The notes beneath the pieces were generated by a model, which searched no databases, was not told the DNA's origin, and saw only the letters and a program-made list of their open reading frames with translations. From contig NC_092797.1 in NCBI RefSeq assembly GCF_918797505.1, positions 42,816,157 to 42,880,156 of the forward strand: 64,000 nucleotides of DNA. Reading direction: 5' to 3'. Made by a program: the position numbers and the translations under genes. This DNA comes from Bemisia tabaci. Lineage: Eukaryota > Arthropoda > Insecta > Hemiptera > Aleyrodidae. Below, in pieces: positions 52,590 through 62,959 of this stretch (positions within the stretch are counted from its first letter, which is position 1; the number at the start of each line of letters is the position of its first letter).

Positions 52590-53145
52590 TAGAGATTTTT
52601 CAAAAACAAATACGAGAAAAAGACCTGCGGGTTGATCGTTGAAATTAATAGACAAAGCTGTAGACAAAGAGGTCAAAAGGGATGTATAGAGATCCTATCG
52701 GTGGAAGCGTGTAGTTGCAATGGACAAAGGAGGTGGGTAATAGACTAACTAACGGCAACCCGAATGACTGAAATTTCGCATCTAAATGGTTGGCAAAACC
52801 CGCTAGTATCTCATCCGTTTTTAAACCATCAATTTCAGAGGAAAAGTACTCTTACGTTATGATCAATCAGCTTTTTCAACGAATAAATTGTCGATCAAAT
52901 GGCAACTTGATAAAAAACGATAGCGGTAATTAAATTGTGCTCTTATCGAATATAGTAGTCTTGAACTTGTAATCCCAATTCCAGGAGGCCGTGCTCAGCT
53001 AAAATCAAGTAAATACGCCTAACCTCATTAAAAAGGTTTACTGCACTAATTAAAATTGTTTGATAATATCCGCGTATCACGCGCACTCGTATTTTCAATT
53101 GTAGTGTAGCGTAGTCTTCCTCATTTCCGGTTAGGTCAATTGAGG
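52590..53145. other. No gene recognised
   Basis: AT-rich, no match elsewhere in the window and no exon-like frame. Confidence 0.35.
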
Positions 53146-53151
53146 TATGCG

Positions 53152-53311
53152 CCAGTGGCGAGGCGTGAATGATCGGTAATCGATATTTTCCATTTGAAGC
53201 TGTGGTAAAGAATCAATTATTAAGGTGTTCGTCGCGAACACCCTGTTTATCGATCCTTTACATAAGTTTAAATGGCAGGTCAATCAACTTATCGCAAAGC
53301 ACGCCACGCCT
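53152..53311. mobile_element. Short palindromic MITE (family P), copy 4
   Basis: AGTGGCGAGGCGTGAATGAT at the left and GCAAAGCACGCCACGCC at the right, with tip GGTGTTCGTCGCGAACACCC. More diverged than the copies at 12878 and 30158. TGCGCC lies just left (53145) and again at 53318, a possible flank duplication. Confidence 0.75.
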
Positions 53312-53314
53312 CTG

Positions 53315-54420
53315 ATCTGCGCCCAACTTGGCATATATAAAATAATATTCTGGAATAAAAAGGGAAAAAGCATTACCCATTATTTTGTTGTCTTAACCGC
53401 AGCTCACACCTACCCCTAAAAAAAGCCCTAAATTTGAGCCTAGATCCTAGATGTCTTCACTTTAAACTTTTTCTGTTCGTTATTACGACTTACATTCAAA
53501 AAGAAAAAAAAATCTTATGTATTCACGAAACCGTAATGTGTATCACAATGTGTTTCGGAGTTTTTTAGCCAACGTGCGTTAAAAATTCAGCATAAATCTC
53601 AGTAAACTCCAACAAAACTCCTAAGACTCCTGAAGAACTAAAAAACTACAACATACTGTCTTACGATCCGTGCGTCCACTGCAAATAGTTTGTGCACAAT
53701 GTATTTGTTCAGACCGAGTGAACATACTGAAAGAAGTGCCACTGAACCGTCTTTAGGCACCAAACATGAAATTTAACCCTTCAATAACGTTGTTATTATT
53801 TGAAAAAGCTCAAAAGTTTAATAATTTAGTATTGCGATGGATGGTATTTGGTAATAAGCGAGCTAAATTCTTACTTTGTTATTTGAGTGTAGGGATACAT
53901 TCCATCTTCTAATGTCCCCACGCACACGCCCTGGATTCTACAAGGATCAAGTAGTAACGGAAACTAATTCTTCAACCACCATCTGTCCAACTTAATTTAT
54001 TCGTGAGAAAGCGATCTAATATTTTACCTGTAGATTCGGAGCGTATTATTGACTGGCTGTCATAAAAATAAGTGATTTGTGAAGCCCATTAACCGCATGC
54101 AAATTAGAATATGCGTTTTGTGATGCATGGTGCCCATTGCAAAACGCTACATGTCGAGCCGAAGTAAGACTTCCCGAATCGTCCGTCCTTAGTTTTCTTG
54201 CGTCTTCATTTATCCAGTAGATGTATTAATCGACGACTGAACAACACTGAGCCCATCTCGAAAAATATGGTTATTTGTCTCACCGCATTATTTTAAAAGA
54301 CCCATTACTTTGTACAAGCCATGCCTTCCTCTCAAGGAAAAGTCTGTAAGATTCATTCCTGTTGTCACTCATCAACCAGTTTGTTCGATCTCTCTCGAGT
54401 TGTTTCTTCATTTACTTAAA
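53315..54420. other. No gene recognised
   Basis: AT-rich sequence without recognised repeats or exons. Confidence 0.35.
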
Positions 54421-54424
54421 TTAA

Positions 54425-54532
54425 AACAACTTCGTTTTGTATTTTTTTTTTTTATACTTCTTAATGCAGGAAAAGAAAGGAATGAGCGGCATGAAGGCTC
54501 TTGTCCGTAAAAATTCTGAACGTGTGTATTGA
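54425..54532 (+). other. Candidate 3'-terminal coding exon with strong acceptor
   Basis: A long T-rich tract (ending TTTTTTTATACTTCTTAATG) precedes CAG at 54467-54469. From 54470 a 20-codon frame beginning EKKGMSGMKALV and ending in Tyr runs to a TGA at 54530-54532. Acceptor quality is good and residues look exon-like, but the piece is too short to identify, and no poly(A) signal was found close downstream. Confidence 0.2.
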
Positions 54533-54534
54533 TT

Positions 54535-54974
54535 ACCTAGCGGGATTCTTTTGGCAATCGTCACATTTTACGCTTTTGACCGCTAATTTGCTTCAATTTC
54601 ACGGTTTTAATGCTTCGACTAACGCTCACAGTTACTGTTATTTCAGGGCTGATTACCCCGTGTAAACGAATTAGTCCGTTGTTTCGGAGTTAATGCACAT
54701 GTTTGCACGGCTGATTGATCTGAACAACTCAATCAGTCTCACAATCAGTTTCCCTCATCGCCGTCGTGTCATGTCGCTGGTTCTCTCTAGTTGCCAAATT
54801 TCGGAAACATCCTAGGTGTCGGGATCTTTTCAGCTAATGTCATAAAAATGTAGACGATGGTGATGTCGATGTGTCTTTCTACAAAAAATCGTTTCCGGGA
54901 TTTTTACAAAATTTTGACTTCTCGATACTATGCCAGAATAATTTTAAAAATATGAAAGATGAAAGCAAGTTAAA

Positions 54975-54975
<1 letters not shown>
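54535..54975. other. No gene recognised
   Basis: Unassigned AT-rich sequence up to the poly(A) run. Confidence 0.35.

Positions 54976-54979
<4 letters not shown>

Positions 54980-55031
<52 letters not shown>
54980..55031. repeat. Poly(A) run, 52 bases
   Basis: Uninterrupted A run, almost the same length as that at 36377-36427. No retrotransposon body was recognised upstream. Confidence 0.85.
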
Positions 55032-55034
<3 letters not shown>

Positions 55035-55035
<1 letters not shown>

Positions 55036-55835
55036 CTTCAAAGAAAGTACAAAAATATTTGGACAAAATCTAAAACCTAATCACGGAGTTTTTACTTTGG
55101 ACGTTTGGTTCAAACGTTCGTAAAACCACTCTGAAAGTTTCACTTACAGGGAGCGAATTAGTGGTATTATGCGTGTATTCACTAAACATGTCGGTCCTTG
55201 ACAGTAAACTCCTTTTCGTGAGCTGAAAATAATGTACTATGAAATTGCTAAGTCAGCATTTCATGCTAATCCGGTGGATAGAACCGACGACGCGATAGCC
55301 GCTGATCTGGCCGCTACGCGGTGAGCTCCGATGTGGAAAGTCACGACGCGTCTTAATGACAGTACCTAAGTGTCGCTGTTCTTTGTCGAGCTCGAATTTA
55401 CTCGGAGGAAGGGAAAAAATTCCTTTTTCAGACTGGCATTAATGCGCGGTGCTCCATTTTTACCCCACTTTCCTCTCCAACTCAAATTTGAAGAGCAGCT
55501 CTGATTCTTCTTAATCGTTGTCGTCAATTTTCTCCTTCAAAAAACTCGAGATTTCGGCGATCCGGTCAAATCTGGCCACATTTAGCAGAGCGAATTAATA
55601 AAAATATATGTTTTTACCGAAATGCAGAGTTCACGAGAGACAAAGCCAGTGATACCGGGATTATTTGCTCACCGCGATTAGGTTCGCCTGAGTTATCTGC
55701 CGCAGTTTTTCCCGTTTTTTACTGGATTTTTTTCCGAACAACCAGAGGTGCAGAAAGTTGAATAATGGATGATATAAAATGTATTACGCTTCGATCAAAA
55801 TGCACTCCTTATTTGCGTACACTTCCGAGGTCGTG
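55035..55835. other. No gene recognised
   Basis: Mixed composition with some CpG near 55280-55360. No exon or repeat recognised. Confidence 0.35.
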
Positions 55836-55837
55836 TA

Positions 55838-56150
55838 CGCGCACTGCCCTCCCCATTTCCAAATAGCGTACGCATCTGGGATTCGGAACTCTAAACGCGG
55901 GCTCGGGGAGAACGGCGCAATGCTTGAAGTATCCTCAGAGTTTTGCAGGCGCTTCCCGCGATCGTTTTTTGCGCCACGCGAAACTCAAAGTTACGGATAT
56001 ATTCCGCTGGCAGATGAGGTCCCTTTTTATAGATTCTGTCACAATGATGAAGCTGCACAACTTTCTCGCATATCCACAACAATGGAAACGAGTTTTGGCC
56101 TCTCTCCTACTGATTCGGAGACTTTAACGCATGAGCAGGAATGTTGGATG
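55838..56150 (+). repeat. Dispersed ~310-bp repeat (family S), direct copy
   Basis: Matches the reverse complement of 5144-5450 with a few small indels: TTTCCAAATAGCGTACGCAT, GGGCTCGGGGAGAACGGCGC, AATGCTTGAAGTATCC and GTCACAATGATGAAGCTGC. A 128-codon plus frame spans it, but the other copy does not keep that frame, so coding is unlikely. Confidence 0.65.
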
Positions 56151-56154
56151 GGGC

Positions 56155-57060
56155 GAAATAAGTGATACAACTATTTTGACTTCCAACAAGATGAAATTGC
56201 ATATTCACATAATGAAGGGATCTTGGTGTTCTACACCAGCCCAACTATTTGGTTCGTCAAACCCAACTTGCAGTTCACGTAACCGAACTCATGAGGTTAA
56301 AATAGGTAATGAAAGAAGTTTGGTTACTCGAATGAAAAAATCGGTTTTATTTTGAAGATTAAACGCTCAACGCTCTGATTTTAAGAAAATTTATGACAAG
56401 GATGTTAATATTTTGTAAAAACTAGTGTGAACGTTTTCAATTTTTAAAATATTTCTGCGAACGCGCTATTATTTGATGAAAATTGCCGCGAAGACTCACT
56501 TGGCTCCATTCTGTAAGACGGCAATGTTGTGGATGAATATTCCTCAAGAACGAAAGGTAGAAATAAATCACTGGATTTGAATGGAATAAAATCAATCTTT
56601 CCAAGCCAATATCATTCAATAAAATTGTGCCTGGACAATTTTTTTTTAAATGTAGCACCGGGTTCATTTTTTCAATACTTTATTTTTGGACGCTGTTCTC
56701 ATGGGTAAATGCGGTACTATTGTGGATTGACGTTCCTCAAGAATTAAAGGAATGATTGAACCATTATTGAAAAATAAAATGGGGAAAAAATCAATCCTCC
56801 AAGCCACGACCGATCGAACGGTTTGCCTAAAAAAATTTGCAAATAATTAATTGAAATCGGATTGATTAATGAGATAGCCATGCCCGCGATTCGAGGCCAG
56901 AGGTCACCAAGGAGGAAACCTGCCGAATCTAGAATTCTGCCGTGTTATAAAGAGGTAGTAACTCCTTTTAGACTTGAGCCATAGTTATCACGTAATTTTA
57001 CGTGTTTCAAGACTCATCCATAAATGGAGCTTCTGCTCTCCTCCTTAGCCCGATAGGATC
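56155..57060. repeat. AT-rich sequence with a diverged ~190-bp direct repeat
   Basis: GGCAATGTTGTGGATGAATA with TTCCTCAAGAACGAAAGG (about 56519) is loosely repeated by GCGGTACTATTGTGGATTGA with TTCCTCAAGAATTAAAGG (about 56711). Both continue to AAAATCAATC and CCAAGCCA. The rest is unassigned. Confidence 0.5.
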
Positions 57061-57074
57061 TATTATTAATCGGA

Positions 57075-57194
57075 CGTATTTCTGTTAAACGAAACTATAT
57101 GCATTAAGGCATGAGCCATTAGACCCATAATAATATTTGCATAACAGGGCTCACGGCCTAATTCACATGGTTCCGTTTGGCAGAAATACATTCA
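57075..57194. repeat. Small foldback (family F) with GAGCC core
   Basis: GGACGTATTTCTGTTAAACG pairs with GGTTCCGTTTGGCAGAAATA; the centre has GCATGAGCCATTAG and CAGGGCTCACGG. Confidence 0.65.
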
Positions 57195-57199
57195 ATTAG

Positions 57200-58612
57200 C
57201 GCTCGATAATGACCGAATAAACCGAACGACGACCCACGCCCCGTCCGACCGGAACTGGATTTTATGAATGAACGTGATAGAAACCATTAATTTTCTGATC
57301 CGACGGAATTGGTCGGTTTATTCGTATTTTTTTATTGTTTTCTCATCGCGCGAGGCACCTATCTTGTCTCCATGGTCAGATCTTCGGGGACTGCGATTCC
57401 TCGCGGCTGGAGAACAACGTTTCAAGCGGTTCAGAGACCCTACACTGATAGAAATATTTGTGTCCTTGTGTTACTTTTGGTTAATATAGGATGTGCAACA
57501 CAAGTTTTGTGTTGATTTTGGTACAATTTGCGGTGTATTTAGCGCAGAAAACAATGGAGAGACTGGGAAAACGCATTTCTCCGATTCCGACGTTGGTATT
57601 CACCACTCGCTTTTTATTGAATTTCTTCAAGAAAACTAGCTGCCATTTTCTCTTGAATGGTCGGCCGAAGGCTGGAGTTATTTCGTGTTTTACTTCCTGT
57701 AGTAACCAAACTTTTGTGTTGAAATTTCTCGCTGTGTAGAATATTTAGGAAGGGACGACTTCTAAACCAAAAAAGTCGGAATTTCTTTTAAAAAGTGCGA
57801 AAAGTCAGATAATTTATTTCAAAGAAATAGATTGAAACGAAGTGAGATATCGAGGATTATTATTAATACGACCCCAAGAGATTTAGCCACAGAAAAAAAG
57901 CTGGTAAAAATTTCAGTATGGCCCCGAAAAAAGAAACCGTTAATTCTATGATTCGACGAAATCGGTCGGATTTTTCGTCCATAATATTTATTTATTTTAA
58001 TTGTTTTTGTATTTTTATTGTTTTCTAAACGCGCCCGGAACCTACCTTGTCTCCATGTTCAGATTTTTGGAGACCGCGATTCTTTGTGGCTGAGGAACGG
58101 TGCTCCAAGCGGTCTCGATCTAGAGACCCTGGAATTTTAGGAGAGGACGACTTTAATATTTGAAAAAGTCATAATTCTTGTGCAAAATCGCGAAAAGTCA
58201 GGAAACTTTTTTTCTTAAAAGATAAAAGTTGACCTGAAAAATTTGAGATCTCCAGGACGAAGTATGAATACGATCCCAAGAGATTTTGCCGCAGAATAAG
58301 TCCGGTAAAAATTTCAATACGGCTCGGGACACCTGGAAAAATCAGGGAGCTATATTTTTTTCCAGAATAGGCAGAGGGCCATGAACGCGACAGAATCTAT
58401 CATCAATTAGCGTTTGATAATGACCGAATGAATCGAGCGACGACCCACGCCGACCGGAACTCGATTTTGTGAATGAACGCGATCGAAACCATTAATTTTC
58501 TCAATCGGTAGTTTTTGTCGTCCTCTTTTTTATTTGTTTCTCACCGTTCGAGAAACCTATCTCGTCCCCACGGTCAGATCCTCGGAAGTCGCTCCCTCCC
58601 GGCTAGAGAAGC
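57200..58612. repeat. Degenerate ~400-bp tandem repeat, split by a TIR element
   Basis: Part A (AACCATTAATTTTCTGATCC-type, then CACCTATCTTGTCTCC and GGTCAGATCTTCGG) occurs at about 57265-57440, 57935-58135 and 58480-58612. Part B (GACGACTT, AAAAAGTC, CGACCCCAAGAGATTTAGCC) occurs at 57745-57930 and 58140-58330. The order A-B-A-B-A indicates tandem duplication with divergence. ATAATGACCGAATAAACCGA before the first A recurs before the last. Confidence 0.65.
57443..57736. mobile_element. TIR element inserted at TA (294 bp)
   Basis: Left CACTGATAGAAATATTTGTG and right AAATTTCTCGCTGTG are imperfect inverted repeats; TA flanks both sides (57441-57442, 57737-57738). The second tandem copy (about 58125-58145) passes through the equivalent point without the insertion, though it has diverged there. 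TA duplication suggests a Tc1/mariner-type mobiliser. No transposase. Confidence 0.7.
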
Positions 58613-58626
58613 CCCCGTATTGCCGT

Positions 58627-58690
58627 TTTCAGGATAAACGCCGTATGGACCTTCTGACGTTGCCATATCTCTTTCAATAAAAAACCAACT
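58627..58690. repeat. Half copy of foldback family C
   Basis: CAGGATAAACGCCGTATGGA and GACGTTGCCATATCTCTTTC are one family C arm; the partner is missing nearby. Confidence 0.6.
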
Positions 58691-58694
58691 GTCT

Positions 58695-59460
58695 GTTTTT
58701 CTCCCAATTTTCCAGATGGGATCGGACTCAGTCTGAACGGGCCAGAAAACTCAAAACTGTCAGGAAAAAATCAAGCCACTTGAAAACTTATGATAGTCAA
58801 AATGGTTTCCCCCAATAAGTGTGGAAAGCGTGATATTCCTTTACAGACTCATGATCAGAAAAACGAGTTTTCAATTTCCAATTGTTTCCAAGTTCAATTT
58901 CGCAATGTTCATTTATGCATTCGAGTTTCGTGCTACTAAGTGTGAAAAAAATTTTGATGTCGTGAAATAACCATGAATCTGATCAATAACCAGTAATTTA
59001 TGTTTTCGCAAAAAATTTGCAAAAGTGTACGCTGCGTCTAATCTATCCTCCTAATTTTATGGTGTGGTATGTTATATGTTTTTTTAAAAAAAATGTCCAT
59101 TTCAAAACCATTCGGTCTGGAAAACCTAGAAAATCAGGGAATTATTTTTCTCCTCAAATCAAATGGGAACCGTAAGCGGCGGCTCGCGGCTCGCTTTGAA
59201 TTTTTGGGGAGGGGGGTCCAGGGTAGGGATCTACCAAATTAAGGATTAGGAGCTCGTGGAATTTTTTGAAAAGTGCTAAATGAGACCCCATAAAATTTGT
59301 CCATAAGGGGTCCTTGCGGAGTCTTCTTGGCGGAAGTTCAGACTACGATCGCTCCTTTGCCAAGGGGTCAGTCCACACACGGCGATTAGTGGTAATTCAA
59401 TCGATAATATCTGAAAATTTCACCGAAAAGGTTACGCTTAACCCTCCTCTAAAATAAATG
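58695..59460. other. No gene recognised
   Basis: AT-rich to 59150, then mixed. No exon or repeat identified. Confidence 0.35.
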
Positions 59461-59464
59461 CTTT

Positions 59465-59535
59465 ATCGGAGGAAATTCGGCAACGCCTAAAAGCTCCCAT
59501 ATGGCATTTTTCCGTTGCACAGCAGCGCACCTCGA
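59465..59535. repeat. Half copy of foldback family C
   Basis: GGAGGAAATTCGGCAACGCC then CATATGGCATTTTTCCGTTG is the opposite arm to that at 58627-58690, about 780 bp away. The two may be ends of one expanded copy. Confidence 0.55.
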
Positions 59536-59559
59536 CGCCGGAATAGTAGGCAAAAACGC

Positions 59560-59990
59560 GTGTTTACGCGGCTGGATCCCATTCATTCATCGGATTTGTT
59601 TTGACGGGAGTCGAGCCCGGGCCGCGCTAAACGGCGTCGAGTATCGTTAATCACTCGGCGATCATTCAGGTCAATGTTAAAGCGAAAAAACCGGCGAGAC
59701 ATTGGACGGAGCCACGGATATTTTAATAATTCGAGCCTACGCTTTCGGTGGTCGCCGAAGATCCGAGTGCGTGTGAGTGTGTTAGTCATCGACGACGCGC
59801 GGCCTTTCCGCTGCCCACCGCCCCACCAATCGCCGTGCTTCTCGACCGGATCCCTTCCGGTTTCCACGATGAATGAACGACTCGTTTCGCGGGTTTTCGG
59901 AGGTTCCGAAAAGGAAACGTGCGGAAATGAAGGAATGGTTGTGGATGGCACCAGACTGTCTAGGTTAAAATGGGTGTCTCAGGGCTAATG
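59560..59990 (+). other. CpG-rich block, candidate first exon
   Basis: CpG-rich sequence with an open plus frame to 59988. An in-frame ATG at 59869 begins MNERLVSRVFGGS. TCTAG|GTTAAA near 59959 could act as a donor. No domain recognised; GC bias keeps other frames open too. A first exon is a guess. Confidence 0.2.
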
Positions 59991-60051
59991 GTCAGTAATT
60001 TATGATCAACTTTTAGTGGTATAGATGTTTTTCAAAAAATTGCATCCTCTA

Positions 60052-60278
60052 CACTGGGAAAAAAAACACATCGGATCTAGAGTCCAGACTCTTAAAAACA
60101 TTGACAAGAAAAAATACTCTTGATTCAATCATATTTTTTCTTTAATTAAAAGGAAATCCGCTCAAATTAAGAGGCTTGGTTCTTGATTTAAGCAAAAATC
60201 CGAATGAATCAAGAGTATTTCTTCTCGTCGATGTTTTTAAGAGTCTGGACTCTAGATCCAATGTGTTTTTTTCCGGTG
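60052..60278. mobile_element. MITE family M, copy 5, with in-window empty site
   Basis: Termini CACTGGGAAAAAAAACACAT and TTTTTTTCCGGTG; flanked by TA (60050-60051, 60279-60280). The same target without insertion lies at 60606-60650 (GCATCCTCTACGAGCTGCGA), so TA was duplicated on insertion. 227 bp and near-palindromic. Confidence 0.92.
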
Positions 60279-60284
60279 TACAAG

Positions 60285-60990
60285 CTACGACCCAGGGTTG
60301 CAACTGTGGTCAGGGTGTCTACAAGTCCGGAAATAGTACTGATTTTTTAAAGTCGGTCCGGAAGTACTGAAAAAATGCGGAAGTTCCGCAAGAAGGTCCG
60401 GAATTTGTTTAATTTTCTGTCATTTTTGTCGCAATTTGAACGAGAAATTCAAGTTTTTCGAATTTCTTCAATTGGAGGCACTGAAAAAGTACTGAATTTT
60501 CTCTGTTGAGGAGGTACTGCATTTTTTAAGAATGTACTGAAAAAGTACTGTAAAAGTACTGATTTTTCAGCCAACCTGTTTTCGTAGACATCACATCCTG
60601 TAGATCTTTTTCAAAAAATTGCATCCTCTACGAGCTGCGACCCAGGCTTGCAACTGTGGTGGAAACCGGGAAATGTCAAGGAATTTTAAAAAGTCACAAA
60701 AATCTGGAAATGTGAGAGAAAATGACGAAAATATCGGGGACAAATGTTAAGTCACCTTTATTTGCTCTCCAGAATGGTCAATAATGTATGATCGAATTTT
60801 TGTGGTTTGGATCTTTTAAAATAAAATTTCATCACTTACGAGATGCGATCCAGGGCTGCAACAGTGAGGGAAAATCGGGAAATGTCAGGGATTTTAAAAA
60901 GTCAGGAAAAACCTGGATACGTCAGGGAAAATGATGAAAAGTTTGGGGGAAATGGTTTTTTCACCTTTATTTGCTTTCTAAAATGGGTTT
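60285..60990. repeat. Family R tandem units
   Basis: TGCGACCCAGGCTTGCAACT-type sequence starts units at about 60284 (interrupted), 60636 and 60845. Each is followed by GGGAAATGTCA, AATTTTAAAAAGTCA, GAAAATGA and TCACCTTTATTTGCT. 60320-60600 carries extra AAGTACTGAAAAA-type short repeats. It matches 38575-39180. Confidence 0.7.
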
Positions 60991-61066
60991 GACGTTTCGA
61001 ACAAAAAATTTTACCTAGTTGGCATCCTCGTCAAGTGTCTGGTCACAATCGTAGCCGTCTGCTCCT

Positions 61067-61207
61067 ATATGAACAACATTTTGCAATTAGGAACTATAAT
61101 TTCCGACTCATTGGTAAAAACACTTATGTCCATAGGGAAACTAATGATACTTACGTTGTTTCTAAACTGAGCCAGAAGCTGTAGTTCCTAATTGCAAAAT
61201 GAAGTCC
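61067..61207. repeat. Family B foldback, best-preserved copy
   Basis: CATTTTGCAATTAGGAACTA with TTTCCGACTCATTGG at the left and CTGAGCCAGAAGCTGTAGTT with CCTAATTGCAAAATG at the right. 141 bp, almost fully self-complementary. Confidence 0.85.
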
Positions 61208-61209
61208 AT

Positions 61210-61855
61210 TTGAACTTGACTCAAAACAAGCGGTTTCCGTAAGAATGAATCGATACAGTGAGTCGGCTGTACGTACATGCTTTAGATATACCTATCCTCG
61301 GTATGACAGTGTGATAGGACATAAATGGCAGCGTCCCATTTCCACCGGATGTTTTGCTTCCTAGTTTCCGTACATATTTTTATTTTCGCTTTTTTCAGCC
61401 ACGCATGCCTCCCCCACAAATCTTGTTCTGTTTACGCGCAATATTCTCCTACGATATGGCGCCTGTTAATATGTCGGGAACATTACCAGTCATGTTCAAA
61501 TGAAGGTCCTGAGAAGTGATCAGTTGTGGTTTCAGTTGCCAAGTAAAAAATCCGTGGGGAACAATCTGCGTTGTGGTTTTTTCCTTCCCTCTGATGTTTG
61601 GAATGATTAGTCACCAAGTTATTAGAGCGTTGAATGTTATTATTTTATCAATTATTTTTTATCCCTTTCCCTTCCCTCGCAAAAATGCCTTTTGTATTTC
61701 ATAATCGAGAAAATAGTTTTCCGTGGGTCTGTAGTATAGGTGCCCTCCTAATACAAGGCTTGTATCCCATGTAGATCTGGTTAAATTGACGTGTTTAGGT
61801 CAGAGAATGTGGTATATATTGAAACAGCTATTAAAATTGTTTGAATCCTATCAAT
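61210..61855. other. AT-rich, no gene recognised
   Basis: Frames at 61325-61519 and 61516-61704 are hydrophobic but not recognisable. No repeat match. Confidence 0.35.
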
Positions 61856-61857
61856 AA

Positions 61858-62111
61858 TCAATAATTATTTTGTAATTAGTTACATTATTTTTATCTACAT
61901 TCTTCAATGGTTGGTCGATGAGCATTTTTTTTACCTAGACGTTCAATTAGGAATAGAAGTGAAGCCTAAAGTAAAATTACTTGAGAGGCTGAATTATATA
62001 GACAGGAGCCAAGTTTCATTTTGGGGGAAAAAATTAATTAGGAATAGTTATGAGATTTATCAGCCGTACATTTCCTTCTATCTCAAATTTAAAGTCGAGA
62101 AAATATTATGA
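61858..62111 (+). other. Unrecognised open frame
   Basis: An 84-codon stretch open without an initiating ATG and ending at TGA at 62109-62111. It begins hydrophobic (ISYIIFIYILQW) and turns mixed and charged (VKPKVKLLERLNYIDRSQ). Balanced composition is more protein-like than most frames here, but no family is recognised. It could be a relic or a last exon. Confidence 0.2.
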
Positions 62112-62114
62112 ATG

Positions 62115-62705
62115 CGAAAAGAGGTGTTTAATTTTCTTTATCTCAAATTTTAATATTGCATCTTATGAAGGAATAAAATGTGAAACCTCTTTACTCGGAA
62201 AATCATGATTTAACTCGGTCCTTTCCCGCTAAAATTCGGTGCGAGTAATTATGAGCTATCCTTCTTATCGAACATACTTTTTAAAAAAACCATATCAAGC
62301 TTATTTTAAACACATTTTTTCCTTGTAATGCACTTAAACCTTCTTAACATAACAAATTCCGATGGAGAGTTTGAGAAGATTAGGATTCAATTAGGTTTTA
62401 AAAATTATAGATGTAAGAAATTTGAGTTCAAAGAACGCGGTCTCCTCAGTGAAAAGCAGGAAAATTTGCTTCTTCTTTAATGTCAAGTTGATCTACCTAC
62501 CATTCACAAAATAATCTCGAAGTTTTAAATGCTGATTATTGATTCTTCTGTCCATTGTTTTGAAACAAGAGCAGTGTCGTGTCAATCTCAAATATTTTCT
62601 CCACGGCGGCGCCGATCCAGTCGTGAGCGTTGTAAGCAGGATTGCATGATCGAACCAACATTCTTTTATATCTGTGGAAAATTTACGTCGTTTTCAACGC
62701 CGTGT
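62115..62705. other. No gene recognised
   Basis: AT-rich with a short CpG-rich patch near 62600-62625. Confidence 0.35.
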
Positions 62706-62707
62706 TT

Positions 62708-62958
62708 GCCGTGGTAATGAAAAACGCCGTATAAATATTGTAGAGTTGCCAAATTTCGTCCGATAAAATATTTATTTTGGAGGAGAATTATGAATATTTT
62801 CCGTTGGAATTTTCTTAAAATTTAGATCTGGTCTTGAGTGAAGCTCTCTACAAATTTTAAAGAGAAGTGTTTACAAAATTCTCTGAAAATTTATATTTTA
62901 TCCAAGGAAAACTGGCAACGCCAGAAGGCTCATACGGCGTTTTTCCTTAGTACGACAG
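62708..62958. repeat. Foldback element (family C), full copy
   Basis: GCCGTGGTAATGAAAAACGC with GTATAAATATTG and GAGTTGCCAAATTTCG at the left; AACTGGCAACGCCAGAAGGC with TACGGCGTTTTTCCTTAGTA at the right. About 250 bp, with the AT-rich centre seen in 5458-5712. Confidence 0.8.
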
Positions 62959-62959
62959 A

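Noticed and set aside
55779..56165. 128-codon plus frame over the family S repeat
   Set aside because: The second copy at 5144-5450 has indels that break the frame, so there is no sign of coding constraint.
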